Origin: Actinoallomurus bryophytorum
GTDB taxonomy: Bacteria > Actinomycetota > Actinomycetes > Streptosporangiales > Streptosporangiaceae
DNA: 64,000 nt
Direction: 5' to 3'
Assembly (NCBI RefSeq): GCF_006716425.1
Contig: NZ_VFOZ01000001.1
Location: 682,001 to 746,000, forward strand
Shown: positions 18,062 through 25,657 of the stretch, piece after piece
How the letters are laid out: each line of letters begins with the position of its first letter
Numbering within the stretch: the stretch's first letter is position 1
Notes under the pieces: generated by a model
Told to the model about the DNA's origin: nothing
Seen by the model: only the letters and a program-made list of their open reading frames with translations
The model's database searches: none
Program-made: the position numbers and the translations under genes

Positions 18062-18480
18062 CAGCCGAGCGCGCCGCGAAGACGGTTGGCGTACTCCCGC
18101 GCCTCGTCGTCGGAGTCGTACTTGGTCCGCGGCCAGAAGAACCCGCGCAGGCCGTCCTTGCGGTTGCGCGGCACGACGTGGGTGTGCAGGTGAGGCACAC
18201 TCTGGGAGACCTTGTTGTTCATCGCGACGAACGACCCGGCGGCGCCGAGCACGGTCTCCATCGCGGCGGCCAGGCTCTGCGCGGCGCCGAAGTAGGGAGC
18301 GAGCAGATCGGCCGGCAGGTCGGGCAGGGTCTCGTAGTGGGTACGGGGTACGAGCAGCACGTGCCCCTTGAACAGCGGCCGGCTGTCGAGGAACGCCACG
18401 GTGGGCCCGTCGTCGAGTACGACGTGGGCGGCTCGGCTCCCCGCGATGATCTCGCAGAACGCGCAGTCCATGGTGGGCAT
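18061..18480 (-). CDS. HIT family hydrolase
   Basis: The 139-residue cytosolic protein has the histidine-triad motif HLHTHVVPR (about residues 97-105) and an N-terminal zinc-type CAFCEI. HIT proteins hydrolyse nucleotide phosphoramidates or dinucleoside polyphosphates. The first ATG at 18480 and one three codons later (18471) are both usable. It is upstream of and overlaps the DUF2079 gene; no functional link is known. Confidence 0.9.
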   Translation of the reverse strand: MPTMDCAFCEIIAGSRAAHVVLDDGPTVAFLDSRPLFKGHVLLVPRTHYETLPDLPADLLAPYFGAAQSLAAAMETVLGAAGSFVAMNNKVSQSVPHLHTHVVPRNRKDGLRGFFWPRTKYDSDDEAREYANRLRGALG

Positions 18481-18513
18481 TCTTTCGCTTACGCAGGGCT
18501 TACGTCGCGTCGG

Positions 18514-18519
18514 TAAAGT
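18514..18519 (+). promoter_or_regulatory. -10 element of a probable leaderless mRNA
   Basis: TAAAGT lies 8 bases before the ATG at 18528 and no Shine-Dalgarno sequence is present in the gap, so transcription probably starts at or near the initiation codon. Confidence 0.4.
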
Positions 18520-18527
18520 CCGAGATC

Positions 18528-19232
18528 ATGCAATTGGAGCAGGTCGCCTTCCGCTACCGACGCCGCGCACCCTGGGTCCTCCGTGATGTGACGCTGACCG
18601 TACCGCGCGGGCGGGTCATCGAGGTGAGCGGGGCCAACGGAGCGGGCAAGTCGACCTTGCTCCGCCTGCTCGCGGGCATCGTGCCGCCCGTACGGGGACG
18701 CGTCTCCGAACGGCCCGCGCGTGTCGGCTACGCGCCGGAGCGGTTCCCCGCCGCCCAGCCGTTCAGCGCGAGCGACTATCTCGCCCACATGGCGAAGATC
18801 CGCGGTGTGCCCTTCGCCGGGGCCGCGGATTGGGCCGAACGCCTCGGCTTCGCCGGGCTGCTCGGCACGCGCCTGCCCGACCTGTCCAAGGGCAGCGCGC
18901 ACAAGGTGGGGCTGATCCAGGCCCTCCTCGGCTCCCCCGGCCTGCTCGTGCTGGACGAGCCCTTCGCCGGGCTGGACGCCGACACGCGTGCGGCACTGCC
19001 CTTACTGCTGGCGGACATCGCCACCGGCGGCACCTCCGTGGTGGTCAGTGACCATCAGGCCGGCCTGCGTGAGCTGCCCGGCATCGTGCGCTGGCAGGTG
19101 TCCGGCCATAAGGTGACCACCGGCGACCTTCCCGACGAGTACGCGATCGTCGAGGTGACCGTGCCGGTCGATGAGGCCGGCACGCTCGTGGACCGGCTCA
19201 CCGCCGACGGCTACCGGGCGCGGCGCCGGTGA
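18528..19232 (+). CDS. ABC transporter ATP-binding protein
   Basis: The 234-residue ATPase has Walker A GANGAGKS (about 35-42), a signature-like LSKGSAHKVGL in place of the usual LSGGQ, and Walker B LLVLDEPFAGLD. It resembles small ATPases of two-component exporters such as those for lantibiotics or antibiotics. Its stop overlaps the GTG of the membrane gene by four bases. The cargo is unknown. Confidence 0.88.
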   Translation: MQLEQVAFRYRRRAPWVLRDVTLTVPRGRVIEVSGANGAGKSTLLRLLAGIVPPVRGRVSERPARVGYAPERFPAAQPFSASDYLAHMAKIRGVPFAGAADWAERLGFAGLLGTRLPDLSKGSAHKVGLIQALLGSPGLLVLDEPFAGLDADTRAALPLLLADIATGGTSVVVSDHQAGLRELPGIVRWQVSGHKVTTGDLPDEYAIVEVTVPVDEAGTLVDRLTADGYRARRR

Positions 19233-19921
19233 TCGCGGTGATCCGGTTCCAGCTGAGCGGCTATCTGCGGTCGGTACGCGCGCTGCATCCCATCCTCGCG
19301 CTCGGGCTGCTGCTCGCGATCGTGTTCTCCAGCCCCCTGGGCGGGACGCCGGCGCAGATCCGGCACGGCGCGCTGACCGCCGTCGCCGACATGACCGCGC
19401 TCATCTTCCCCATCTGCGCCTGGGCGGCCCGCGGGCTCCTCGACACCGAACCGGACACCCAGCGGCACGTCACCGCGGTCACCGCGGGACGCCGGCGTGC
19501 CGTGCTGGCGGGGTCCGTGGCCGCGTACGCCTTCAGCGTCGTCATGGCGCTCATCGCCCCGATCTACCCGCTGGCCCAGGGGGTCATGGCCGGCCTGGGC
19601 GTGCGGGACGTGCTGCTGAGCGTGGCGCTGCTACCGCTGACGGCGCTGGCCGCGACGGCGCTGGGCGCGCTGACGAGCCGGGCCGTCATCCCCTCGCCCG
19701 GCACCTCGGTCCTCGTGCTGCTCGGCGTGTGCGGCCTCGACCTCATCCTGGGCATCGGCCCGCTGAAGGTGCTGACCGTACCCCTGATCGAGTGGATGCG
19801 CGCGGCCTCCGACGGCCCCTCCGACCTCGCCGGCGCCTTTCCCTGGCTGGCACTGCGGACGCTCGCCTGGGCGGCGGTGGGCGGCGCCCTGTACGCCTGG
19901 CTGCGCCGTACCAGGCCTTAG
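19229..19921 (+). CDS. ABC transporter membrane subunit (ABC-2-like), 3' end at an IS junction
   Basis: The 230-residue protein has six hydrophobic segments and is the partner of the preceding ATPase. No strong family motif is visible beyond an ABC-2-like layout. Its TAG stop (19919-19921) is part of the TTAG that borders the left end of the IS701-type element, so the insertion lies exactly at the stop codon; whether the original protein was longer cannot be told from here. Confidence 0.75.
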   Translation: MIAVIRFQLSGYLRSVRALHPILALGLLLAIVFSSPLGGTPAQIRHGALTAVADMTALIFPICAWAARGLLDTEPDTQRHVTAVTAGRRRAVLAGSVAAYAFSVVMALIAPIYPLAQGVMAGLGVRDVLLSVALLPLTALAATALGALTSRAVIPSPGTSVLVLLGVCGLDLILGIGPLKVLTVPLIEWMRAASDGPSDLAGAFPWLALRTLAWAAVGGALYAWLRRTRP

Positions 19922-20923
19922 TACTGCATCCGGGTTTGTAGTGGATCGTGGACCGTGTGGTGGTCGATGTGGTCGCCGCGGAGCTGGATCGGGTGCATGT
20001 GCGGATGGCAGGTCGGTTCACTCGGTCCGAGCCGCGTGAACGGGTGCGTGAGTATGTGTCGGGGCTGGTCGCGGGGCTGGAGCGTAAGAACGGCTGGACG
20101 CTTGCCGAACGCAGCGGTGCGGTTTCGCCTGATGGGATGCGGCGGCAGTTCTCCGGGGCTGCGGGCCGGACCGAGAACTGCCAGATCGGGACGTTCTCGG
20201 CCTACGCGGCGGCACGTGGGCACGCGTTGGTCGACCGGGAGTTGTACCTGCCCGAGTCCTGGACCGATGACCGGCAGCGATGCCGGGCGGCGGGCATTCC
20301 GGAGGAGGTGGCGTTCGCGACCAGGCCCCGCCAGGCGATGGCGATGCCGGCGCGAGCCTTCGCCGCGAGGGTGCCGTTCGCCCGGGTGACGGCTGATGAG
20401 GCCTACGGGCAGGTCAAGTACCTGCGGGTGTGGCTGGAAGAACGCGACGCGTCCTACGTGCCGGCGACCCGCCGCACCGAGGTGCTCATCACCACTACCG
20501 GCCACCAGCGCCAGGCCGATCAACTGGTCGCCGACCTGGGCGCGCGGGCCTGGCGACGGATTTTCGGCCGGTGCGGTAGCCATGGCCCGCGCGAGTACGA
20601 CTGGGCGCGCATCCCGATCCGCATCGGCTGGGCACGCGGACGTGGTCATTGGCTGCCGGCCCGCCGCTCGATCAGCCACCCGGACCAGATCGCCTACTAC
20701 GTCTGTTACGGCCCACACCGCTCCAGCCTGGCCGACCTGGCCTGGATCGCCGGGGCGCCCTTGCGGATCGAGGAATGCTGATCAACTTGGCCCACCGCGC
20801 CGTCCACACAGCCGAACACACCTGGTCTGGTCGATCTGGCGCCGCAGACGCCGACACCAAGCCCGCCTCAGCCACTACAAACGACGCGGCCACCCACTCG
20901 CCCACGTGCCGTTGCAGTACTAG
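19918..20923 (+). mobile_element. decayed IS701-type insertion sequence
   Basis: The element is bordered by TTAG (19918-19921) and CTAG (20920-20923), both fitting the YTAR target preference of IS701-like elements. Its termini are inverted: the left begins TACTGCA at 19922 and the right ends TGCAGTA at 20919. At about 1.0 kb it is shorter than a complete member, because the transposase gene has internal deletions. It is not expected to move by itself. Confidence 0.75.
19948..20923 (+). pseudogene. IS701-like transposase pseudogene
   Basis: The first 277 codons (19948-20781) read as an IS701-type DDE transposase (GLERKNGWTLAERSG, AGRTENCQIG, LYLPESWTDDRQRCRAAGIP, VTADEAYGQVKYLRVWLEE, GPREYDWARIPIRIGW, YYVCYGP). 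Three lesions are visible. Between SPDGM and RQFSGAAG about 40-50 residues are missing in frame, which removes the first catalytic Asp region (normally VDETGF). After RIEEC the segment normally beginning FQQAKNE is deleted and a TGA follows. Further on, the C-terminal block (LINLAHRAVHTAEH, then SIWRRRRRHQARLSHYKRR) is split by a one-base frameshift near 20818-20830. The final TAG is supplied by the IS end. Confidence 0.85.
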
Positions 20924-21695
20924 CTCCTTCGGGATCCGGCAGCTCTGCCCAGAAGTTCGTCAGAGCCTTGGCAACCGGCGCCGGCGTCTCCTCGGGCCAC
21001 CAGTGGCCCACGCCCTCAAGATGCGCCATCCTCGCGCCCGATCGCCGCGCTGCCCACTCGTGCTGCACCAGCGTCCCGCTGGCTCGCTCGAAGTCGTCAA
21101 CGGCGATGAGAGCGAGCCCCGGACGTTCTGCGGCGCTCGGCAGCAGCCGTCCCGCTTCGGCCATCGCCGGCTGTCGTGCCGACCGCAACAGCTTGAGGAC
21201 GGCGCGACCCATCTCGGGATCCATGCCTGCCGCGACCCGCTCCGCCATGCGCCCGGTCATACCGAGGGCCGACGTCACCGCGAGTCGCTGCTCCAGATCG
21301 CCTCCCCACAACTCCCGCACCGAGGCTTCCCCCGGCCCCTCCTGCTGCCACACCTGTGCCCGCGGATGCCAGACGTAGTCGGGCGCGAACACGCCGAGTG
21401 CGTCGGAGGCCCAGCTGCGAATCAAATCCGGACGGCTCATGGCCAGCGCTGCGACGTGGATTCCACCCCAGTCGTGACCCACCAGGTCGACCGGAGCGCG
21501 GAACAGCTCCAGCTGAGACGCCAGCCAGTCTCGATAGGCCGTCGTCGACGAGTCGAAGCCGCGGGGCGCGGGGACGCCGAACCCGGGCGGGGACAGGACT
21601 ACCGCGTCGGCCCGGTCGAGCTCCCCGATGAGCTTTCCCCAGATGGCCGCTGTCTCGGGGTTGCCGTGGACGAGGACGAGTGGAGTGCGCGGCAC
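20868..21695 (-). CDS. alpha/beta hydrolase, epoxide hydrolase / haloalkane dehalogenase-like, with IS-derived C-terminus
   Basis: The protein (about 275 residues) has the oxyanion motif HGNPET and the nucleophile elbow GHDWGG, where Asp is the nucleophile as in epoxide hydrolases and haloalkane dehalogenases; the catalytic His is in GVGHWWPEE. The GTG at 21695 is preferred over ATG 21728: AAAGGTGG lies 5 bases upstream, and the earlier start would fall inside the operator dyad. The last 18 or so codons (after LPDPEGAS) are read from the IS end, so the natural C-terminus was lost or replaced. Divergent from the TetR gene that probably controls it. Confidence 0.8.
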   Translation of the reverse strand: MPRTPLVLVHGNPETAAIWGKLIGELDRADAVVLSPPGFGVPAPRGFDSSTTAYRDWLASQLELFRAPVDLVGHDWGGIHVAALAMSRPDLIRSWASDALGVFAPDYVWHPRAQVWQQEGPGEASVRELWGGDLEQRLAVTSALGMTGRMAERVAAGMDPEMGRAVLKLLRSARQPAMAEAGRLLPSAAERPGLALIAVDDFERASGTLVQHEWAARRSGARMAHLEGVGHWWPEETPAPVAKALTNFWAELPDPEGASTATARGRVGGRVVCSG

Positions 21696-21709
21696 AAGAC
21701 CACCTTTCA

Positions 21710-21737
21710 GATACTTGTTGACTGACACACAAGTATC
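21710..21737. promoter_or_regulatory. TetR-type operator between hydrolase and regulator
   Basis: GATACTTGT (21710-21718) and ACAAGTATC (21729-21737) form a perfect 9-base dyad with 10 bases between, just upstream of the hydrolase GTG. Size and location fit the operator of the divergent TetR-family protein. Confidence 0.7.
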
Positions 21738-21850
21738 GTATCGTGCCGTCCTGGCCGCTTGCGTGCTCTCGTCCCGCGTGCCGTCGACGGGACCAACGCA
21801 CAGAACCGGCGGACCCTATGCTTGGTCGACCCGATGTCTGAGGAGTCCTG

Positions 21851-22456
21851 ATGCCCGATCAGCCTCCCGCTCGCCGCACGCAGCGGGAGCGTCGCGAAGA
21901 GACCGAACACAAGGTGCTAGGTGCCGCGACGGCGCTGATCGCCCAGCACGGGTCGCGCGCGCTCACCCTGGCGGCGGTCGGCGAGGCCGCCGGCTACAGC
22001 CGGGGGATCGTCTCTCATCACTTCGGCAGCCGCGAGAATCTGCTCCGCGCGGTGATGCGAGATGCTCAGACCTTCACCCTCCCGGAGCTTGGGGACAGCG
22101 CCGCGGACTGGCTGGCGGACACGGTTCGCGCCTACCTCAACAACGTCACCAGCCGACGTCCGGCTGCCGGCGCGTTCCTGCAGATGTGGGGCGAGGCGAT
22201 TGCCGCCGATCCTGTCCTGATGCCGCTCTACGCGGAACAAGACGCCGGCTTCCGGCGCCTCCTCGCCGACAAGGTCAGCGAAGGGATCCGCGACGGCTCG
22301 GTGCGAGCAGATGCCGACCCCGAGGCGATGGCCGTGTTCCTCGTTGGCCTCGTCCGCGGGATCGCACTGCAGCTGATCTCGACTCCACCCCCGGCGCGGG
22401 TCAAAGCGATCATCGACGAAGCCGAGCGGTCCACCCTGCGTGCGCTCAGGCCGTGA
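21851..22456 (+). CDS. TetR family transcriptional regulator
   Basis: The 201-residue protein has the TetR N-terminal helix-turn-helix (VLGAATALIAQHGSRALTLAAVGEAAGYSRGIVSHHFGSRENLL, about residues 22-66) and a divergent helical ligand domain. The ATG at 21851 follows GAGGAGT. It probably represses the divergent hydrolase through the dyad at 21710-21737; the inducer is unknown. It lies inside the region bracketed by IS701-type ends. Confidence 0.92.
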   Translation: MPDQPPARRTQRERREETEHKVLGAATALIAQHGSRALTLAAVGEAAGYSRGIVSHHFGSRENLLRAVMRDAQTFTLPELGDSAADWLADTVRAYLNNVTSRRPAAGAFLQMWGEAIAADPVLMPLYAEQDAGFRRLLADKVSEGIRDGSVRADADPEAMAVFLVGLVRGIALQLISTPPPARVKAIIDEAERSTLRALRP

Positions 22457-22610
22457 CCCGAACGGCCTTCGGCACGGGCGCGCGTCGAGAGTGACTCAGA
22501 GCCGACGAGGAGACTTGGTCCCCCCTTCATTACGAGTCGCTTTTTCATCGGATTCTGGCCGCCGACCCAAATGCAGGTGGGTTGCTGATTTCAGCGAGGC
22601 TGAACACTCT

Positions 22611-22638
22611 TACAAACCCGGATGCGTTGCAGTACTAG
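22611..22638. repeat. isolated IS701-type terminal repeat
   Basis: 22611-22634 is an inverted copy of the left IS end at 19922-19940 (TACAAACCCGGATGC, then GTTGCAGTA) followed by CTAG at 22635-22638. Compared with it, the left end lacks five bases after TACTGCA. No transposase lies beside this copy, so it is a lone end that closes a 2.7-kb unit with the hydrolase and TetR genes inside. Confidence 0.8.
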
Positions 22639-22659
22639 GGCGTGTCGGACAGACACGCC
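22639..22659 (-). terminator. probable terminator of the DivIVA-like gene
   Basis: GGCGTGTC (22639-22646) and GACACGCC (22652-22659) form a perfect 8-base stem with a 5-base loop immediately after the TAA of the minus-strand gene. The following sequence is CTAG of the IS end rather than a T run, so the insertion may have removed the tail. Confidence 0.55.
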
Positions 22660-23166
22660 TTAGGTCTTCGACCGCAGCCGCTCGATCTCCGAGGCCAGCC
22701 GCTCCAGGAAGGCGTCCACGTCGGGCTGGCGGTAGCCGGGCCGCATCCGGGTGGTGGCGAACACCGCGTTCTTCACCTGCGACGCCCGTGCCCGGTCCCG
22801 TCGCAGCGCGGTGATCATCTCGTCGAGGAAGGCGTCGACCTCCTGCTCGTCGTAGCCCACCCTGAGCCGTGTGGTGCCGAACCGCACGTTGCGCACCAGG
22901 CCGATGAGCTGGTCCGCCTCGGTGGAGCGGATGCGGTTCGGCCCGCCCTTGTCCTCCAGCTGACGGACGTAGTCGTCGAGCGCCTCGTCCACCGGCTTGA
23001 TCCGGTATCCGCCCAGCCTGCGCTTGAACCGTGCCGCGGTCACCTCGTCCGCGGTCACCGCCGGCGCGTACAGCGGGGACCTGCCGAGCGTCCCCTCGAT
23101 GCGGGCGATGAGCGCGTCCACCTGGTCGCGGTGGTAACCACGGAAGGCACGCCGAAAGTCGGGCAT
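22660..23166 (-). CDS. small DivIVA-like protein with four DivIVA-type motifs
   Basis: The 168-residue protein consists of repeats of the short motif seen at the DivIVA N-terminus (F..... GY....VD..L): FRRAFRGYHRDQVDALI (4-20), FKRRLGGYRIKPVDEALDDY (about 47-66), TRLRVGYDEQEVDAFLDEM (about 99-117) and TRMRPGYRQPDVDAFLERL (about 141-159). True DivIVA/Wag31 has this motif once, before a long coiled coil; here no long coiled coil follows. DivIVA motifs bind curved membrane at poles and septa, so a role in membrane or growth-site binding is possible. The exact function is unknown. Confidence 0.8.
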   Translation of the reverse strand: MPDFRRAFRGYHRDQVDALIARIEGTLGRSPLYAPAVTADEVTAARFKRRLGGYRIKPVDEALDDYVRQLEDKGGPNRIRSTEADQLIGLVRNVRFGTTRLRVGYDEQEVDAFLDEMITALRRDRARASQVKNAVFATTRMRPGYRQPDVDAFLERLASEIERLRSKT

Positions 23167-23214
23167 CCGGCCATTGTTTCCGATGTCCGGCCGATACGAA
23201 GGCTTAACCGGCGC

Positions 23215-24339
23215 TTATTGCTGCTGGGTCCGCAGCGGAGGCTCCTCGGGCATGGCGGCGAGCTGGCCGCAGGCTCCGTCGATCTCCTGGCCACGGGTGT
23301 CGCGTACGGTGACCGGCACGCCGTGCGCCTCAAGGCGGCGGACGAACTCCGTCTGGTCCGAGGGCCGCGACGCGGTCCACTTGGAGCCGGGCGTGGGGTT
23401 GAGCGGGATCAGGTTGACGTGGACGGGGTGGCCCTTGATGAGGCGGCCGAGCAGGTCCGCGCGCCATGCCTGGTCGTTGATGTCGCGGATGAGCGCGTAC
23501 TCGATGGAGACGCGGCGCCGGGTGCGGTCGGCGTACGTCCAAGCGGCGTCGAGAACCTCGCCGACCTTCCACCGCGTGTTGATCGGCACGAGCTCGTCGC
23601 GCAGCTCGTCGTCCGGCGCGTGCAGCGACACCGCCAGGCGTACCTTCAGGTCCAGCTCGGTGAGCTTGCCGATCGCGGGCACCAGCCCGACCGTGGAGAC
23701 GGTGATGTTGCGCTGGGAGATGCCCAGCCCTGCCGGGCTCGGGTCGCTGAACCGGTGGATCGCCCGTATGACGGCCGGGAACGACGCGAGCGGCTCGCCC
23801 ATCCCCATGAAGACGATGTTGCTGACGCGGCCCGGTCCGCCGGGGATCTCGCCACGGCTGAGCGCGCGTGCTCCCGCGACCACCTGCTCGACGATCTCGG
23901 CGGTCGACAGGTTGCGGGTCAGGCCGGCCTGACCGGTCGCGCAGAAGGGGCAGTTCATGCCGCAGCCGGCCTGTGAGGACACGCACATCGTGACCCGGTC
24001 GGGGTAACGCATCAGGACCGACTCGATGAGCGTGCCGTCGAAGGCCTTCCACAGCGTCTTGCGGGTCATGCCCTCGTCGCAGACCTGGTCGCGTACGGAG
24101 GTGAGCAGCGGCGGAAGCAGCTCGGCCACGAGCCGGTCGCGCAGATCGGCGGGCAGATCGGTCATGTCGGCCGGGTCGTCGGCGAGCCTGCCGAAGTAGT
24201 GGCGCGACAGCTGGTCGGCGCGGAACTGTTTTTCCCCGAGCGCGGCTACGGCCTCGCGACGCTCGTCAGAGGACAGGTCGGCGAGATGGCGGGGTGGCTT
24301 CGCCCGGCGGGGAGCGGCGAAGGTGAGTTCAGCGGACAT
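23215..24339 (-). CDS. rlmN: 23S rRNA (adenine-2503-C2) methyltransferase RlmN
   Basis: The 374-residue radical-SAM enzyme methylates C2 of A2503 in 23S rRNA (and A37 of some tRNAs). The cluster ligands are C126, C130 and C133 in [10 protein letters not shown], the resolving cysteine is in [10 protein letters not shown] near the C-terminus, and the methyl-carrying Cys equivalent near MCVSS. Length and N-terminal helical domain ([16 protein letters not shown]) are normal. It starts 129 bases from the divergent SUFU gene. Confidence 0.95.
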   Translation of the reverse strand: MSAELTFAAPRRAKPPRHLADLSSDERREAVAALGEKQFRADQLSRHYFGRLADDPADMTDLPADLRDRLVAELLPPLLTSVRDQVCDEGMTRKTLWKAFDGTLIESVLMRYPDRVTMCVSSQAGCGMNCPFCATGQAGLTRNLSTAEIVEQVVAGARALSRGEIPGGPGRVSNIVFMGMGEPLASFPAVIRAIHRFSDPSPAGLGISQRNITVSTVGLVPAIGKLTELDLKVRLAVSLHAPDDELRDELVPINTRWKVGEVLDAAWTYADRTRRRVSIEYALIRDINDQAWRADLLGRLIKGHPVHVNLIPLNPTPGSKWTASRPSDQTEFVRRLEAHGVPVTVRDTRGQEIDGACGQLAAMPEEPPLRTQQQ

Positions 24340-24389
24340 GACGGTATCCAGTGTGGCAGACGACGAGGAGAGCTTTGACCCGGTCCGCT

Positions 24390-24415
24390 AGACGGTCTTG
24401 GCCAAGAGGCCGTCT
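24390..24415. other. inverted repeat between rlmN and the SUFU gene
   Basis: AGACGG (24390-24395) pairs with CCGTCT (24410-24415) around the internal palindrome CTTGGCCAAG (24397-24406). It lies between two divergent starts, so it is not a terminator of either gene and could be an operator. Confidence 0.35.
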
Positions 24416-24468
24416 CACGGCAGGTCGTTACTCCCCCTGAGACCGCGGAATCACTACAGTCCATTCCC

Positions 24469-25644
24469 ATGCCGGTATTGCGTAGAACGCCGCGGGAAGC
24501 GCGGGTGCTGCTCAGCGACACGAGCCCGTACGGGAGCCGTGTCCTGGACATCGAGTACGACCACGTCGCGACGGCGGCGTACCTGCGGACGAGCGACGGG
24601 GACACGGTCGCGGCCACCTGGGTCGCCAACCACCAGGAGGCCCCCTTCCACGCCGATCTCGCGCGGCTCAACGCCGGGCTCGTACCGGCCCTGCCGAGCG
24701 GTCGTACGAAGCATCCCAAGGGCCGGCCGCCGCTCGATCCCCGCACCCTCGAGGTCGTCTGGCTCGAAGAGGGCGACGGGGTCGCGCTGATGGAGGCCGG
24801 GCAGCCGCTCTGCGTCATCCCCGGCTGGTCCGACACGGACCGCGGCGTCCCGGGCTACGCGCGGGAGGCGATCGGCCGCAGCCCGTTCGCGTTCGCGCTC
24901 GACGATGAGATCGACGAGCTCGGGCCGCGCATCCTGCAGGCCCAGGCGTACTGGAAGTGGCGGCGTGGTGCCGGGGCGTGGGAGGGCTTCCAGCAGTCGC
25001 TGCTCGGCCACCTCCTGAGCCGGCTGGGGCCGGGCGGGTACTACTGGCACGACGTCGCCCGGCAGCCGGGCCGTACGGAGCCGGGCACGCCGCAGCCTCC
25101 GGCGATGCCCGCGCCGCGTCCCGCGAACGCCTCGGCCGCCCACGAGCCCGTCGTCGGCGTCTCCGAGCGCCCGGCGCGGGGCGACCGCGCGTACACCGTG
25201 CTGAGCACCGTGGGCATGAGCTGCCAGCGGATGCCCACGGTCGAGCTCTATGAGGACAACGTCGGCGAGCACGCGCGCATCGAGCTGGCGGTCGCGACGA
25301 CGCTGCCCAGCGTACGCGCCGGGCGGGTCTTTCCCTGGCTCGCGCAGTATCCGTGGCAGGCCGTCACCTCCTTCGCGCCGGGTGACAACGTGAAGTGGTA
25401 CCACGAGGCACGGACGTTCCCGCTCGGCCCGTCCTGGGAGGGCGTACTCCTGCTGGACAACCCGAACCGCCTCGACGGCCCCGACGCGCCGGACCTGACG
25501 GCGTTCTCCTTCGGCGGCGACCCGGTGCAGTGGCTGTGGCTCGTGCCCATCACCGAGGACGAACGGCAGTTCGGCAAGCGCGAGGGGTCCGACGCCCTGA
25601 TCGAGCGGCTCGCCCGCGAGGGACGGAGCTGGGTGGTCGGCTGA
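24469..25644 (+). CDS. SUFU (suppressor of fused) domain protein with an extra N-terminal domain
   Basis: The 391-residue cytosolic protein has two parts. Residues about 235-391 match the bacterial SUFU-like fold (YTVLSTVGMSCQRMP, ARIELAVATTLPS, LAQYPWQ, WYHEARTFPLG, WEGVLLLDNP, WLVPITEDERQFGKREGSDALIERL). Residues 1-190 form another domain I do not recognise (VAATWVANHQEAPFHADL, CVIPGWSDTDRGVPGYARE), joined by a Pro/Ala-rich linker. Bacterial SUFU domains occur often as immunity proteins near polymorphic toxins, but no toxin gene lies here. TACAGT 8 bases before the ATG suggests a leaderless mRNA. Confidence 0.7.
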   Translation: MPVLRRTPREARVLLSDTSPYGSRVLDIEYDHVATAAYLRTSDGDTVAATWVANHQEAPFHADLARLNAGLVPALPSGRTKHPKGRPPLDPRTLEVVWLEEGDGVALMEAGQPLCVIPGWSDTDRGVPGYAREAIGRSPFAFALDDEIDELGPRILQAQAYWKWRRGAGAWEGFQQSLLGHLLSRLGPGGYYWHDVARQPGRTEPGTPQPPAMPAPRPANASAAHEPVVGVSERPARGDRAYTVLSTVGMSCQRMPTVELYEDNVGEHARIELAVATTLPSVRAGRVFPWLAQYPWQAVTSFAPGDNVKWYHEARTFPLGPSWEGVLLLDNPNRLDGPDAPDLTAFSFGGDPVQWLWLVPITEDERQFGKREGSDALIERLAREGRSWVVG

Positions 25645-25657
25645 GGCGCCGCGCCGC

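Noticed and set aside
20649-21725. Plus-strand frame from the IS across the hydrolase gene
   Set aside because: It joins the transposase C-terminal fragment with antisense of the hydrolase and has no start or family match.
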